Part shown: in pieces, positions 1 to 10,100 of the stretch
Layout of the letters: each line of letters starts with the position of its first letter
How positions within the stretch are numbered: the first letter of the stretch is position 1
From: Infirmifilum sp. NZ
GTDB lineage: Archaea > Thermoproteota > Thermoprotei > Thermofilales > Thermofilaceae
Assembly: GCF_022693705.1 (NCBI RefSeq)
Contig: NZ_CP094288.1
Coordinates: 822,443-886,442 of the forward strand
Reading direction: 5' to 3'
DNA length: 64,000 nt
Translations under genes and position numbers: made by a program
Notes under the pieces: model-generated
What the model saw: the letters and a program-made list of their open reading frames with translations, nothing else
Told to the model about the DNA's origin: nothing
Databases searched by the model: none

Positions 1-20
1 AGCCTAGCGAGGCGAGCCGT

Positions 21-494
21 ATGAGCGGCAAAATAGGAGTGAAGATGGTGGACATAACGGAGAAACCTGAAGTCTACAGAGAGGCTACTGCTAGCGGCTT
101 CATTCGACTGAAGAAAGAAACGGTAAAAGCTATACTGGAGGGGAAGGTTCCAAAAGGCGACGTGCTGAACGTGGCGCGCGTGGCAGCGATACTTGCAGTG
201 AAGAAAACTTGGGAGATACTCCCGCTCTGCCACCCAATTCCAATAACCGGCGTAGAGGTCGACTTCGATTTAACAGAGGATGGTGTGGAGGCAACGGTCA
301 CGGTTAAAACCACCTCAAAGACGGGAGTCGAAATGGAGGCTTTGACGGGCGTTACCGTGGCGCTCTTGACGGTGTGGGATATGGTAAAATCCCTGGAGAA
401 AGACAGTAGAGGCCAGTATCCTTACACCTTGATAAAAGAAGTACGCGTGTTGGAGAAAGTTAAACAGGCCTCAAAGGACGATAAACCCATCTGA
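21..494 (+). CDS. moaC: Cyclic pyranopterin monophosphate synthase MoaC
   Basis: Second step of molybdopterin biosynthesis: conversion of the GTP-derived 3',8-cyclo intermediate to cyclic pyranopterin monophosphate in the cytosol. The 157-residue product has the family length. It carries the CHPIPIT segment around residues 73-79 and the GVEMEALTGVTVALLTVWDM block at about 106-125, which forms the active-site region of MoaC. ATG at 21 is used; an in-frame ATG lies at 45 (MVDITEK), where many MoaC proteins effectively begin, so the first eight residues are uncertain. It is transcribed towards the moaD-moaE fusion, with a 63-bp gap between the two stop codons, so cofactor genes meet tail to tail. 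The archaeon presumably uses the pterin for tungsten or molybdenum enzymes (inference). Confidence 0.95.
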   Translation: MSGKIGVKMVDITEKPEVYREATASGFIRLKKETVKAILEGKVPKGDVLNVARVAAILAVKKTWEILPLCHPIPITGVEVDFDLTEDGVEATVTVKTTSKTGVEMEALTGVTVALLTVWDMVKSLEKDSRGQYPYTLIKEVRVLEKVKQASKDDKPI

Positions 495-557
495 CCTCAA
501 GGCTGATTCACCTCTACAAATCAGTTCACGTAGTTTTCAGGAGCACTTCACTAACCC

Positions 558-1247
558 CTAGCCTCTTGGCACCCTTTTTCTATCTTCCAGTATCCAGAAC
601 TCACCGTCTTCTCGTTTTTCAAGCTTCCAAACGTAGGCTTCATGCTTTACGCGCTCTAGGATCGCTCCCAAGGCGCTTAGAGCGTTTTCGCGACTCTCTG
701 AGGCTACACCTATGAACAGCACCGGCTCCCCGGGCTTGGCAGAGCCCTTTTTATGGTAGATTGTCGCATAGAGGAGCCCATGACCCAGCGACTCCTCCTC
801 ACCTATCTTCGCGAGTGCGGACGTCGACATCGGCTCAAAGGTCTCGTAGTAAAGCTCGCTTACCTTTTTCCCGTCGATTGAGCCCTTCACTCTTCCAATA
901 AAGACGGCCACGGCTCCTGCGCTGTCATCGAGGGCTTTAAGCATAGCATCAAGCAGCACGACCGGATCCACAGAGTCGACGAATGCATAGTGTGAGCCTC
1001 CAGAAATTGGGGGCATGAGTATGACCTCATCCCCTTCAACTACGATGTCGCCGAGCCCCGCGCTTTTGTTGTTTAGGAGAACAACGAACTCCCCGCTATT
1101 TACGTAGTCCTTCATTCTCGGATACTTTTCGGAAACAGTCGCTAAGATGTCAGCCACCTTAGCTTCGCTTTCAGGAATCTCAAAGATCTCCTCGCTGCAT
1201 TTCGTTAAATCTCTGAAGAAAGCCAAGTACCTAACCTTAACTTTCAA
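558..1247 (-). CDS. MoaD-MoaE fusion, molybdopterin synthase
   Basis: Molybdopterin synthase transfers sulfur from the MoaD C-terminal thiocarboxylate to cyclic pyranopterin monophosphate on MoaE. Here both subunits lie in one 229-residue chain. Residues 1-84 are a ubiquitin-like MoaD domain ending in the MPPISGG motif with Gly83-Gly84; residues from about 88 on are MoaE, with the conserved AVFIGRVKG and YETFEPMS segments and a C-terminal KHEAYVWKLE region. A free GG carboxy terminus is needed for activation, so proteolytic release or an alternative chemistry is implied. Similar fusions are known (mycobacterial MoaX, Deinococcus). The start overlaps the stop of the upstream M20 peptidase by 4 bp (ATGA), indicating translational coupling. 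Confidence 0.92.
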   Translation of the reverse strand: MKVKVRYLAFFRDLTKCSEEIFEIPESEAKVADILATVSEKYPRMKDYVNSGEFVVLLNNKSAGLGDIVVEGDEVILMPPISGGSHYAFVDSVDPVVLLDAMLKALDDSAGAVAVFIGRVKGSIDGKKVSELYYETFEPMSTSALAKIGEEESLGHGLLYATIYHKKGSAKPGEPVLFIGVASESRENALSALGAILERVKHEAYVWKLEKREDGEFWILEDRKRVPRG

Positions 1248-2482
1248 CGAGAATCCCCTAAAAGAATGTTTACCATAAAGCGCTTAAACATCTCTAGGTC
1301 TTCGATGTAGACGAACTCACCTTCGGAGTGAATGTTCGTCCCCTCGCGTATGGTTCCGAACGCCACGACGTCCATGCCGTAGAGATCAAAGTAAGTTCCA
1401 TCATTCCCTCCCAGCTCAGCAGCAACAGAAGGCTCGCCACGGAAGCCCATATCTCTGTAAGCTTTCCTTGCGGCCTCTATAACCTCTCTTACGAAGAGCT
1501 CGTTCTTCGCGTACCAACCCGGCTGACCCGTGATCACCTCAACTTTCGCGCTAATACCTAGTTTGGATACAGCTGACGAGAAGTATGCGTAGAGCTCGTG
1601 CAGAGCGTCTTCTACCCTTTCCTCCGGTATTAGCCTCATGTCAAATCCCGCCCACGCCTCGCCGGGTACCCTGTTGTGTTTCTCGGGTTCTGTTTCCGGG
1701 AGTTTAACCACAGTTACTGTAAAGCGTCCCCAAACCTGGGGCACCGGGCTACCTGGAGGAGAGGGGAGCTTCGACAGCTTCCCATGTCTGAGAGCCTTGT
1801 ACTCCCTTAGCTCCCACAATAGCTTCAATAAGTCCTCTACTGCGTTACGCGTCTCGTGAGGATAGCCTGCATGACCGGATTTTCCCCTCACCTTAATCCA
1901 TCCGTGAACAACGCCGCTTGCCCCAACCGAAACGTACTCGGAGCCCGAATCAACGATCACAACGCGATCCCACCTGTAACCCTGTTCCAGCAGGGCTTTA
2001 ACCCCGGTGCCGCCTACTTCTTCGTCCCCAGTAATCACCAGAAACGGAGCATAGCGCAACTTCTCCCCTGCACCTTTAAGAGAGACAAGCCCCGCCATGA
2101 CGGCTGCGATAGCCGATTTGTCGTCCGCGGCCCCTCTACCGTACACTTTACCGTCTCTCACGATCGGCTCGTAAGGATCCATCTGCTGCCCGTCCACAAC
2201 CCAGGGGCCTTTAGCTGGAACCACGTCATAGTGTGTGACAAACGCCATCGATGGTTTGTTCCTAGGAGCATCAGGGAGCCCTATCACGAGAGATGGTATA
2301 TCTCCGTTGAGGAGCTCCACACGCTCAACTGTTAGCCCGTTCTCAACGGCTGTTTTTTCGATGAGTGCGACAATCTCCGTGTAGTTACGCCTCACGATGG
2401 TGTTTCCTTGGTACCCCGACTCACTAGGAATTCTCACGAGCTCGAGCAGGAAGCTTACCATGTCAAAGCCTTCAGGCATCAC
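1244..2482 (-). CDS. M20 family metallopeptidase (ArgE/DapE type)
   Basis: Zinc-dependent deacylase or carboxypeptidase of the M20 family (412 residues, normal length). Visible metal ligands and catalytic residues include His84-x-Asp86 in the THYDVVP motif, Asp120 in GRGAADDK, and the Glu154-Glu155 pair in TGDEEVGG. A dimerisation (lid) domain interrupts the catalytic domain at about residues 195-320, as is usual. The substrate cannot be read from sequence; acetylornithine, succinyl-diaminopimelate, LysW-linked amino acids or dipeptides are all possible within the family. It is first in a two-gene operon with the moaD-moaE fusion (4-bp overlap), a pairing with no obvious metabolic logic. Divergent from nurA. 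Confidence 0.85.
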   Translation of the reverse strand: MMPEGFDMVSFLLELVRIPSESGYQGNTIVRRNYTEIVALIEKTAVENGLTVERVELLNGDIPSLVIGLPDAPRNKPSMAFVTHYDVVPAKGPWVVDGQQMDPYEPIVRDGKVYGRGAADDKSAIAAVMAGLVSLKGAGEKLRYAPFLVITGDEEVGGTGVKALLEQGYRWDRVVIVDSGSEYVSVGASGVVHGWIKVRGKSGHAGYPHETRNAVEDLLKLLWELREYKALRHGKLSKLPSPPGSPVPQVWGRFTVTVVKLPETEPEKHNRVPGEAWAGFDMRLIPEERVEDALHELYAYFSSAVSKLGISAKVEVITGQPGWYAKNELFVREVIEAARKAYRDMGFRGEPSVAAELGGNDGTYFDLYGMDVVAFGTIREGTNIHSEGEFVYIEDLEMFKRFMVNILLGDSR

Positions 2483-2549
2483 ATTTTTCAGGCGAAGGGG
2501 GAAATATACTTTTAGCCCTTAAGGGCCGAAAAGTTGTTGAAGTCTCATT

Positions 2550-3806
2550 ATGCACAAACTGGATAAATCAAGGCTGATTTGGGAAATCGAGGAAATCGTG
2601 TCCAGGGCAAAGAGCGAGCTCGAAGAGACTGACGAAATAAGAGGCCGGCCGTTAAGCAGCTCGTGGTTTATCGATGGGAGCTACGCGTTGAGCGAGAGGC
2701 AGGGGTCTTTCGTTTCCCTGCTCTCGCTGGCCTCTGTCGGAGTTGTCTCCAGGAGGCTAGTAGACGGCATGCCGGGGGCGCGGCACCCGTTACCTCACAT
2801 ACTCATTCCTAAGTTCCTTGGGGAGACGAGGGCTTCGCTGATCATGGGCTCGCTCGAGCTATTAGAGGGTATAAGGGCTGTTAGGAGGGGTGTCGAGCTG
2901 GTAGTTTTTGACGGAAGCTACTTGGCATCGCTCCTCGCTGGGTATGGTTCATCTTACGATGCTGTCACACAGGTGCACTCTGCTCTTAGAGCTCGGGGGG
3001 TGCCTCTACAGACCGTGCTGAAAGGTGTAGAGGATGAAGTGAACAGAGCTATCGATGGGTTGATTGAGGAGGCCGGTAAGGAGGAGGACGCGGCGAGGTT
3101 CCTGAAGGCTGTTGCCCGATTCTTGGCGACAATCTACGATCACGCCGAGTCTTTGTACGAGCCGCTGTCAGAACTAGGAGTTGAAGAGGGTCTCAGCAAG
3201 CAGATCCTCATAGATTTCAGCGTAGCGTACACTGAGGTTAACTTCTACTTGAGGCTACTGGGCGAGTTACTCTCTCAGGCCAAGGAAAGTGGAATCGCGC
3301 CTATATGGGTGGCGAAGGAGACGACGAGCCGCTTCTTATCCGAGGTGCTCGGCGTGCGGGGGTGGATCAGCGATGCAGTTCTGCTTAGTATCATCTGGCA
3401 TGCGAAGGAGCGCTCGTATCTTGTTTTACGGGAGGACGTGAAAGCAAGGTCGCTCAAACCCATTTCTCCCCCACGAGACCCAGTAGCGTCCCCGGATACG
3501 ATTAAGCGCGCGTATAGGTTCAACAGGTTCACCGTTGTGTACTTTAAGATCTCGAGGGCTGGACCCGTTCTTCAGGCATCCTTTCCCAGCGAGCTAGTGC
3601 CTAGGGACCGCTTGGAGGACGCGATGGCAACGCTCTCGGAGCTCGCCGATGAAAGAAGCGGGTACCCGCGCCCCCTTGCGGTTGTACACCACAAAGCGGT
3701 GCTTTCGCGAGAGCTTGCCGAGGCTTTTGCCACAAGGCTCTGGCGGGACTCCAGCGGGGCTTTAAAGAGTATCCTCTCGCCTATCGGTCGGGAAATCGCT
3801 CTTTAG
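2550..3806 (+). CDS. nurA: NurA 5'-3' nuclease
   Basis: Partner nuclease of the HerA translocase in archaeal DNA end resection during double-strand break repair. The 418-residue protein shows the two acidic motifs of the NurA fold: WFIDGSY (Asp42) and VVFDGSY (Asp121), both in beta-strand contexts, with further conserved segments WVAKETTSR at about 254-262 and VHHKAVLS near the C terminus (about residue 376-383). ATG at 2550 follows a short leader. herA starts 58 bp downstream in the same direction. In many archaea nurA and herA flank mre11-rad50; here those two genes are absent from the window and nurA precedes herA directly. Confidence 0.9.
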   Translation: MHKLDKSRLIWEIEEIVSRAKSELEETDEIRGRPLSSSWFIDGSYALSERQGSFVSLLSLASVGVVSRRLVDGMPGARHPLPHILIPKFLGETRASLIMGSLELLEGIRAVRRGVELVVFDGSYLASLLAGYGSSYDAVTQVHSALRARGVPLQTVLKGVEDEVNRAIDGLIEEAGKEEDAARFLKAVARFLATIYDHAESLYEPLSELGVEEGLSKQILIDFSVAYTEVNFYLRLLGELLSQAKESGIAPIWVAKETTSRFLSEVLGVRGWISDAVLLSIIWHAKERSYLVLREDVKARSLKPISPPRDPVASPDTIKRAYRFNRFTVVYFKISRAGPVLQASFPSELVPRDRLEDAMATLSELADERSGYPRPLAVVHHKAVLSRELAEAFATRLWRDSSGALKSILSPIGREIAL

Positions 3807-3864
3807 GGCCGAGCGCCGGTGATCGATTTATTTACGTAAACTCCATGCATGTAGTGAGTACGCC

Positions 3865-5556
3865 TTGAGTGGAGAAGTCGGCAAGATAGTGAACGTCTTT
3901 GGACGGAACGTGCTAAGAATAGCTGTTCCCGACGAAGCTTTCAGGCTAGTGTCCAGGCCTGGGACGTACGTGACCTTCCGTTCGAGCAGTGGAACCAAGC
4001 ACTTGGCGCTTATAGCCGGCTATCTTCTCACGGACGAGCTCTACAAGCGCGGGCGCGTCCTTGAGGAGCTCGAAGGGTATGAGGACGTAGTCGTCACAAG
4101 GAACGAGATAACGGCCGTTGTGGTAGGCTACGTGCGCGACGGGAAGGTTGTTAGAGGCGTGGAAAGCCTTCCAGCTCCTGGCGAGAGGGTTTTCCTAGCT
4201 GATGAAGACCAGCTTAAACCACTCTTGTCTTCCTATGATATTGATGTAGGCACTCTAGTTGCGGCTCCGGGCGTCAACTTCACGCTCGACCTAAACATGC
4301 TCGCCTCTAGGCATTTCGCTGTTCTAGCTATGACTGGCTCCGGGAAATCGAACACGGTTGCAGTGATCGTATCTAGAATCCTCGAAAGGTACGCTTCACC
4401 CCGCATCTTGCTTATAGACACTCATAGCGAGTACGTCCCCCTAGCGAAGCTGTTTCAAGGCAGAGTCAGGGTATTCTCCCCCAGTGGGGTTCTCCAGGAG
4501 ATGCTCAGAAGGAGGTACGGCATCGACCCACAGTCTCTCGAAGTACCATTGTGGAGCTTAGGCTTTGAGGAGATTGCGGAGCTTCTCAGGCTCGATAGCC
4601 GCGCGACGAAGCAACTCCTCCACCTGCGCGAGGCCCTACTAGCCGTTCGCCGCGAGAAGTGGGGAGAGGCCACTCCGGATGACCCAATATACTTCGAGCC
4701 AGGCGACCTTCTCAAGAAAATTGGGGGCCGCGATGATTCGGCTACAGACCTTAGGCTTAAGCTGGCAAGCTTGCTAGATGACCCAGAACTCTCTTTCATC
4801 ACCTCCCCTTCTGCAAGCAAGGAGATTTACGAGAGAGTAGCGGCAAGTGAACCAGAGAAGAGCGGGCAGGCCTACGCGCAGGTTTACAGGAGGCTCTTCG
4901 ACGAGGGGTTGACGATTGTAGCCCTTGGAGGCTTACCCAGCGAGGTTCAGATTACGACTACAGCGACTATTTTACGCGCCTTGTGGAGGGTTGTGTCAGC
5001 CCACGTTCAGGCAGGTGCCTCGCTACCGGTACTCGTGATAGTTGAGGAAGCGCACATCTACGCTCCTAAGGACCGTGAGATCCCCTCCCGCCAGATCCTC
5101 GAGAAAATAGCTAAAGAAGGCAGAAAGTTCGGAGTAGGGTTAGGTATCGTCAGCCAGAGGCCTAGAGAGCTAAGCCAGACCTTACTGGCTCAGTGCGGTA
5201 CACTCATAGCAATGAGAACCACAAACCCCGAAGACCAACGCCACATAATGCTGAGTGTAGAGGATATTACAGCCGAGCTTGTTCAGAGCCTCTCCAGCCT
5301 GACGGTCGGGCAGGCCCTGGTGTCTGGAGCCGCGGCTCCACTCCCTGCCATCGTGAACATCCATAGCTTCAGTGAGCTTTATGCAGTGGAGCTCGGCGGA
5401 AAGGACGTTGATTGGTCCAAAGCGTGGAGCGGAAGACAGGAGTTCCTCGACATTTCAAAACTACTGTTCTCCCATCGCGAAGCTAAGGCTAACTCGCTAG
5501 GGAGTGATCAGAAGAAGCCTGACAAAACAGCAAAGCTAGAGAACTTCTTCCAATAG
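3865..5556 (+). CDS. herA: HerA bipolar DNA helicase/translocase
   Basis: Hexameric FtsK-like ATPase that pumps DNA and works with NurA in end processing. 563 residues. The N-terminal HAS-barrel-like domain spans about 1-100, followed by the RecA-like core: Walker A MTGSGKSNT around Lys161, Walker B LVIVEEAH in the second half, and the downstream SQRPREL sensor/arginine-finger region. The start is TTG at 3865; no in-frame ATG precedes the conserved N terminus. The C-terminal 21 bp overlap convergently with prs. Context (nurA 58 bp upstream) supports the assignment over other FtsK/HerA-family ATPases. Confidence 0.92.
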   Translation: MSGEVGKIVNVFGRNVLRIAVPDEAFRLVSRPGTYVTFRSSSGTKHLALIAGYLLTDELYKRGRVLEELEGYEDVVVTRNEITAVVVGYVRDGKVVRGVESLPAPGERVFLADEDQLKPLLSSYDIDVGTLVAAPGVNFTLDLNMLASRHFAVLAMTGSGKSNTVAVIVSRILERYASPRILLIDTHSEYVPLAKLFQGRVRVFSPSGVLQEMLRRRYGIDPQSLEVPLWSLGFEEIAELLRLDSRATKQLLHLREALLAVRREKWGEATPDDPIYFEPGDLLKKIGGRDDSATDLRLKLASLLDDPELSFITSPSASKEIYERVAASEPEKSGQAYAQVYRRLFDEGLTIVALGGLPSEVQITTTATILRALWRVVSAHVQAGASLPVLVIVEEAHIYAPKDREIPSRQILEKIAKEGRKFGVGLGIVSQRPRELSQTLLAQCGTLIAMRTTNPEDQRHIMLSVEDITAELVQSLSSLTVGQALVSGAAAPLPAIVNIHSFSELYAVELGGKDVDWSKAWSGRQEFLDISKLLFSHREAKANSLGSDQKKPDKTAKLENFFQ

Positions 5557-6423
5557 GTCTTTAAGTGCCTCAACGGTTGCGGGTGTGACGGAAATCTTTG
5601 ATACTGGGGAGGGCACGGTGTCCGTGGCAACAACCTCTTGTATACCGGAGGACAGGAGAAGGTCCAACGCTCCCTTAACCATTACGGCATGCGTGCATGA
5701 GGCGTAAACGCTCCTGGCTCCTTGCGCGAGGACTGTCTTGGCCGCTAACGCCATAGTACCGCCAGTGCTTATGATGTCGTCCACGATGAGGATGTCCCTC
5801 CCAGTGACGCTAATCTCCTTTGTGGAGACCCTGACCTCCCCGGTTACTCTGTCCCGCTCCTTCACCAAGTGATCGTAATCTGCATTTAGTTGTTCTGCAA
5901 CTCTTTTAGCCCGCTCTAACGCCCCGGCGTCAGGTGCTAGAATCAGCGGGTTCGAAAGCTTGCCTTTGAAGTAGTCTGCTACCTGCTTGTCAACTAAGAC
6001 GTTTCGGTAAGGCTTTCCCCAGTACTCATCGAGGACTGCGGGCTTGTGTATGTCGACAACGATTAGGGCGTCGAGACCGAGCGTTTCGAGAGTTTTAAGC
6101 ACCACCTTCACGCTGATCGGCTCACCATCTAGAAACCTCCTATCCTGTCTCGCGTAAGCCATATAGGGCACTACTCCGATTACCACATCCTGCGTGATGG
6201 CCCTTAGAGCTTCAACCGCCATGAAGAGCTCGAAGATTCTCTTGTCGGTGTTGGGGTACAGGGAGGCAACAAGCACTGCAGGACCTTCTGGCCTCTGCTG
6301 TACTCTTATGTAGCTTTCACCGTCTGGGAAGAGCTTGTACTCTACCTGGACAAGCTTGTCTCCAATAGACCTTGCTATCCCAGCGGCTATGCCGTAAGAA
6401 TTTTCGAGAGCGTAGACGGTCAC
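5536..6423 (-). CDS. prs: Ribose-phosphate pyrophosphokinase
   Basis: Makes PRPP from ribose 5-phosphate and ATP for nucleotide, histidine and tryptophan synthesis. The 295-residue chain is typical of the short archaeal enzymes. It contains the FPDGESYIR ribose/ATP segment near residues 33-41, the metal-binding DIHKPAVLDEY region around 124-134, and the PRPP-binding loop DILIVDDIISTGGTM near 210-224. It overlaps herA convergently by 21 bp and starts within the last 4 bp of the upstream VTT membrane gene, so the two are probably cotranscribed. The substrate supplier RpiA is also in the window (13574). Confidence 0.95.
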   Translation of the reverse strand: MTVYALENSYGIAAGIARSIGDKLVQVEYKLFPDGESYIRVQQRPEGPAVLVASLYPNTDKRIFELFMAVEALRAITQDVVIGVVPYMAYARQDRRFLDGEPISVKVVLKTLETLGLDALIVVDIHKPAVLDEYWGKPYRNVLVDKQVADYFKGKLSNPLILAPDAGALERAKRVAEQLNADYDHLVKERDRVTGEVRVSTKEISVTGRDILIVDDIISTGGTMALAAKTVLAQGARSVYASCTHAVMVKGALDLLLSSGIQEVVATDTVPSPVSKISVTPATVEALKDLLEEVL

Positions 6424-7112
6424 GTTCTACTTTTGCCTAGCGATTCTTTATTTGTTTTTCTCGGGTAGAAAACCGCTCCGAGGCCTTTGTTTTTGACCTC
6501 CTCAAGCAGACCCTTAACACCTCTCTCTGCGAGAATTGTTAAAATGTTTTCCCAATTAATCAGAGAGATTATCAGCATAACAATCACGAATAAAATAATC
6601 GATGCTAGGAGCTCCATGAAGAACTCTCCTCCGGTGATCCTAGCGACAATAACACCCGTGTAGGCTACCAGAACGCTAATGACGATCTTGCCTGAAGCTA
6701 CCCCAAGGAAGAACTTAAGTGGATCATACCCCATCAACCCTAGGGGTATTATTATTGCATCATCAGGGCTCGGTGTAGCCGCGAAAAGAAAGACGGCGAC
6801 CGCACCCCATTTCCCCAACATGGAAGAGATTCGGGTGTACCTCTCACGGGTTTCCTTACTTATTATAAGGTATGAAGCCCCCCGGCTGGCCAAATAAACT
6901 AAGAGTTTGCCCAAGCCTGCTCCAACTCCGCTCACCACGCCGACTAGGAGGGGATTTGACCCTGGGATGAGCGCTGAGTAGAGGTACACGGCGACTAGGT
7001 ACGGTATGGGGATAAACGGAATTAAATTGCCGATTATCGAGATGACGAAGATGCCAAGATACCCGCCAACTCCGCTAGCTATCCGTAGTAGCCAGTCGAG
7101 TAATGGATGCAC
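6420..7112 (-). CDS. VTT-domain (DedA/SNARE-associated-like) membrane protein
   Basis: Integral membrane protein of 230 residues with about five or six hydrophobic segments. The pattern of a proline-rich re-entrant stretch (LIPFIPIPYLVAVYLYSA) followed by a small-residue segment (GVVSGVGAGLGKLLVYLASRG) is characteristic of the VTT/DedA superfamily, whose members act in lipid scrambling or undecaprenyl/polyprenyl phosphate recycling in other organisms; the specific role here is unknown. A long last hydrophobic segment (about 164-186) precedes a basic cytoplasmic tail. The stop overlaps the prs start by 4 bp. Divergent from the helicase at 7192. Confidence 0.7.
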   Translation of the reverse strand: MHPLLDWLLRIASGVGGYLGIFVISIIGNLIPFIPIPYLVAVYLYSALIPGSNPLLVGVVSGVGAGLGKLLVYLASRGASYLIISKETRERYTRISSMLGKWGAVAVFLFAATPSPDDAIIIPLGLMGYDPLKFFLGVASGKIVISVLVAYTGVIVARITGGEFFMELLASIILFVIVMLIISLINWENILTILAERGVKGLLEEVKNKGLGAVFYPRKTNKESLGKSRT

Positions 7113-7191
7113 ATGAGCGTATGACCAAACGCTTTATTAATGTTCTGGGTCCTGGTTAGGATTAGTCACTCCCTCGCATTGGGAAGAGTTC

Positions 7192-10100
7192 GTGATGATA
7201 ACTACGGAGGAGGTGTTCAAGAAGCTTGAAGTGGACTTCTACAGCTTCACCGAGCCTGGCGTAGAGCCGGAGACCGTAGAAGTCACCTTTGGTGAGATCA
7301 TTGAGTGTCCCCCGAGTTCGCCGAGGCTTTCCTACCTAGCCGGAAGGAGGCTCTACAAGCACCAGTACGTGGCCTTCCAGGAGCTCGTCCGTGGAAAAAA
7401 CGTGGTACTGAGGTCGGGCACAGGAAGTGGTAAAACGGAAGCATGGTGGCTCTACGTGGCTAAAGGACGGAAGAAGGCGCTCGCTGTTTACCCGACGCTG
7501 GCTTTGTCCTACGACCAGCTGTCGCGGCTTGAAGAGTACTCCTCAGCTGTGGGTTTAAAGGTCTACGCGGTGGATGCAACTACGAGGGCTAGTGCTTCTG
7601 GGAAAAGCTTCGGCCAGCTAAAGAGCGAAATAAGGAATGCCGACATTGTCGTGACTAACCCGGCTTTCCTTCTCATGGACGTTAAAAGGCTGGCCGTAAA
7701 GCCTTCGAGCAGCCTTCTGTTAGGCTTTATAAACGAGCTGGACCTCCTGGTCGTCGACGAGATCGACTTCTACAGCCCGCGGGAACTTTCACTACTCCTC
7801 TCACTCATCAGGATTCTCGCCGAAGTGAGAGGCACCTTGCAGGTGGCTGTTCTAACGGCTACCCTCTCCAATCCCGAGGACATGTGTTCCGTGCTGAAGG
7901 AGTACACGGGGAGGGACTGCGCGATCATCGAGGGTAAGCCTTTCAGGCGCGAGGACAGGGTGTACATAGCCCTCGGCAAGAATCTGCTTCAGGAATGGCT
8001 GAGGCTTAGGGAGTACAAAAGCCTCGTGGAAAGGCTCGGTGAGAGTAAGGAAGTTGCTGAAGCGCTCGAGAATTTCGACGCGTTTAAGAAGAACTACTTT
8101 AAGGTGGTGGAAGCCCTCCAGGCTTTGGGCGTCGAAGCCTCTCCATGGCGCCTAGACCCCACCGACCTCTTGCGTGAGTACGTCGACGACGAGTATGCTA
8201 CGCTGGTTTTCACTCGGAGCATAAACAGGGCTGAAGAGATCTACAGGAAACTGGTGGCTTCACTTCCGGATGAGAAGAAAGGCCTCGTGGCTTCCCATCA
8301 CCACTTGGTGAGTAAGGAAAAGCGGAAGGAGGTCGAGAACCTTATGAGGGAGGGAAAGGTGAAAGTTGTCATCTCCCCTCGAACCCTCACTCAGGGCATT
8401 GACATAGGAGCCGTGGCCAGAGTTGTGCACGTCGGTCTACCGGATGATGTTCGTGAATTTTGGCAACGAAACGGTAGAAAGGGGAGAAGGGAAACTATCC
8501 CGTACACCGAGACCGTGATTCTTCCGGGGGCTAGGTGGGACCGCGAGCTCCTAAGCAGAGGTGTTGAGGTTCTGAAGGCTTGGATCGAAAGCCCGATCGA
8601 GGTAACGTTGATCAACAAGGACAATAAGTACGGCCTACTCTTCTACACACTGTTTAAAGTCAAGTCTGGGCAGAGACCTTCAAGGCAGGAGGCAGAGTTT
8701 CTTGAGAAGCTGGGCCTCTACAGCAACGGCTCCCTCACGCGCCGAGGCGAGAGCACATGGTACAACATCAACTTCTACGAGTTCGCGCCCCCCTTCGGGA
8801 TCAAACGTGTCTTAGTCGATGACAGTGGTGAGAAATACCTAGAGGACATATCTTTCTCAGATCTCGTAGAGAAATTCCAGGTAGGCTGCTTAGATTACTC
8901 GTCAGATGGCATCGTAACCGCGATTCGAAAGGGAGGAGAAACTGGGAGATCCGTTAGGAAAGTAATAGTACAACCACTAAGCGAGAGCGTGCTATCGAGG
9001 AGCGATGCGCTCGCTTTCGCTCTTGAAGAGTACAGGAAGATTAAGGCAAAGTGGGGGGAGCGGGCGAGCATTCTGCACGATTACCTCCGGGGGCGCTTAC
9101 TTTCGGAGGCGATTAGCAACGTTATACCCCCAACAGAGGGCTTCGGGTTGTACCACAAGTACCCCTACAAGACGGTATGGATAATTGAGCGGGAGCGGGG
9201 GCGCCCCGTCGAGACGGAGAGCGGGACTATAATCGTGAGGGACAGGCGAGTTGTGGAAATACCAGCCCTTACTGCTGGCAAGTACCAGGACTACACGTAC
9301 GGCAGTTTAATCGAACTCGACTACCAGGAGGATTTAAGGAGAATCAGGCTTGGACTCGCCTTCCTCATGGTTTTCCTGCGAGAAGCGTACAGGCTCCCCC
9401 TCTTTACTTTCTCCTACTCGCTGTCAACACTTGGAGGACGGAAGACGCTGGTTCTCTGGGAGGAGGAGTGCGCTGGCCTGATAGAGAGGCTGGATTGGGA
9501 GAAAATCTACCGGGAGCTGGATGCTTACACCCCCAGTATAGTCGCAGAGGTTCTGCTCCTCGCGCGTGACGAGGAAGCTCACATCGAATGGATAGGCCTT
9601 GGAGGAAAATGGGATCTGGCGAGAGATTTGGCTAAGCGAGTCGTCGAATACATCCTCTCATCTCACAAGATAGCACTGCTCCTTCAGGGGAAGAAGCTTT
9701 ACGTCCCAAAGCCGGGCCGCCATCTCAAACTCGCCTCTCTCGATGTCCTCCTAGTACCGCTAGACGACAGGGGGGATCTAGTGTATGGCTATATCGCGAT
9801 ATTCGATGGCGAGGAAACTGTAGTAGAGAAGTTCGTCAAGGAGTTCTACAGGGTTAAGTCAACAGGCGAGGCCCAGAAAAGGCTTGAAGAGTTGCTTAAC
9901 AACAACTTCAAGTTAATCGTATCTGATGTAAACCGGGTCCGCGAAGAGCTCCACATGCTAGGACTCACCTACCACGCAGCGCTTCTCAGCGGGTTAATTC
10001 AGATGGGCCTCGTGGATGATGCGAAGCCGAGAATCAGGAAGTTCCTAGGGATGGATGTTACAGGGCTAGAGGAGCTTCAGCGCAACCTCTCGGAGGAGGC

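Noticed and set aside
1856-2335. 159-codon ORF antisense to the M20 peptidase
   Set aside because: Entirely inside a well-supported gene on the other strand; composition is typical of an antisense shadow.
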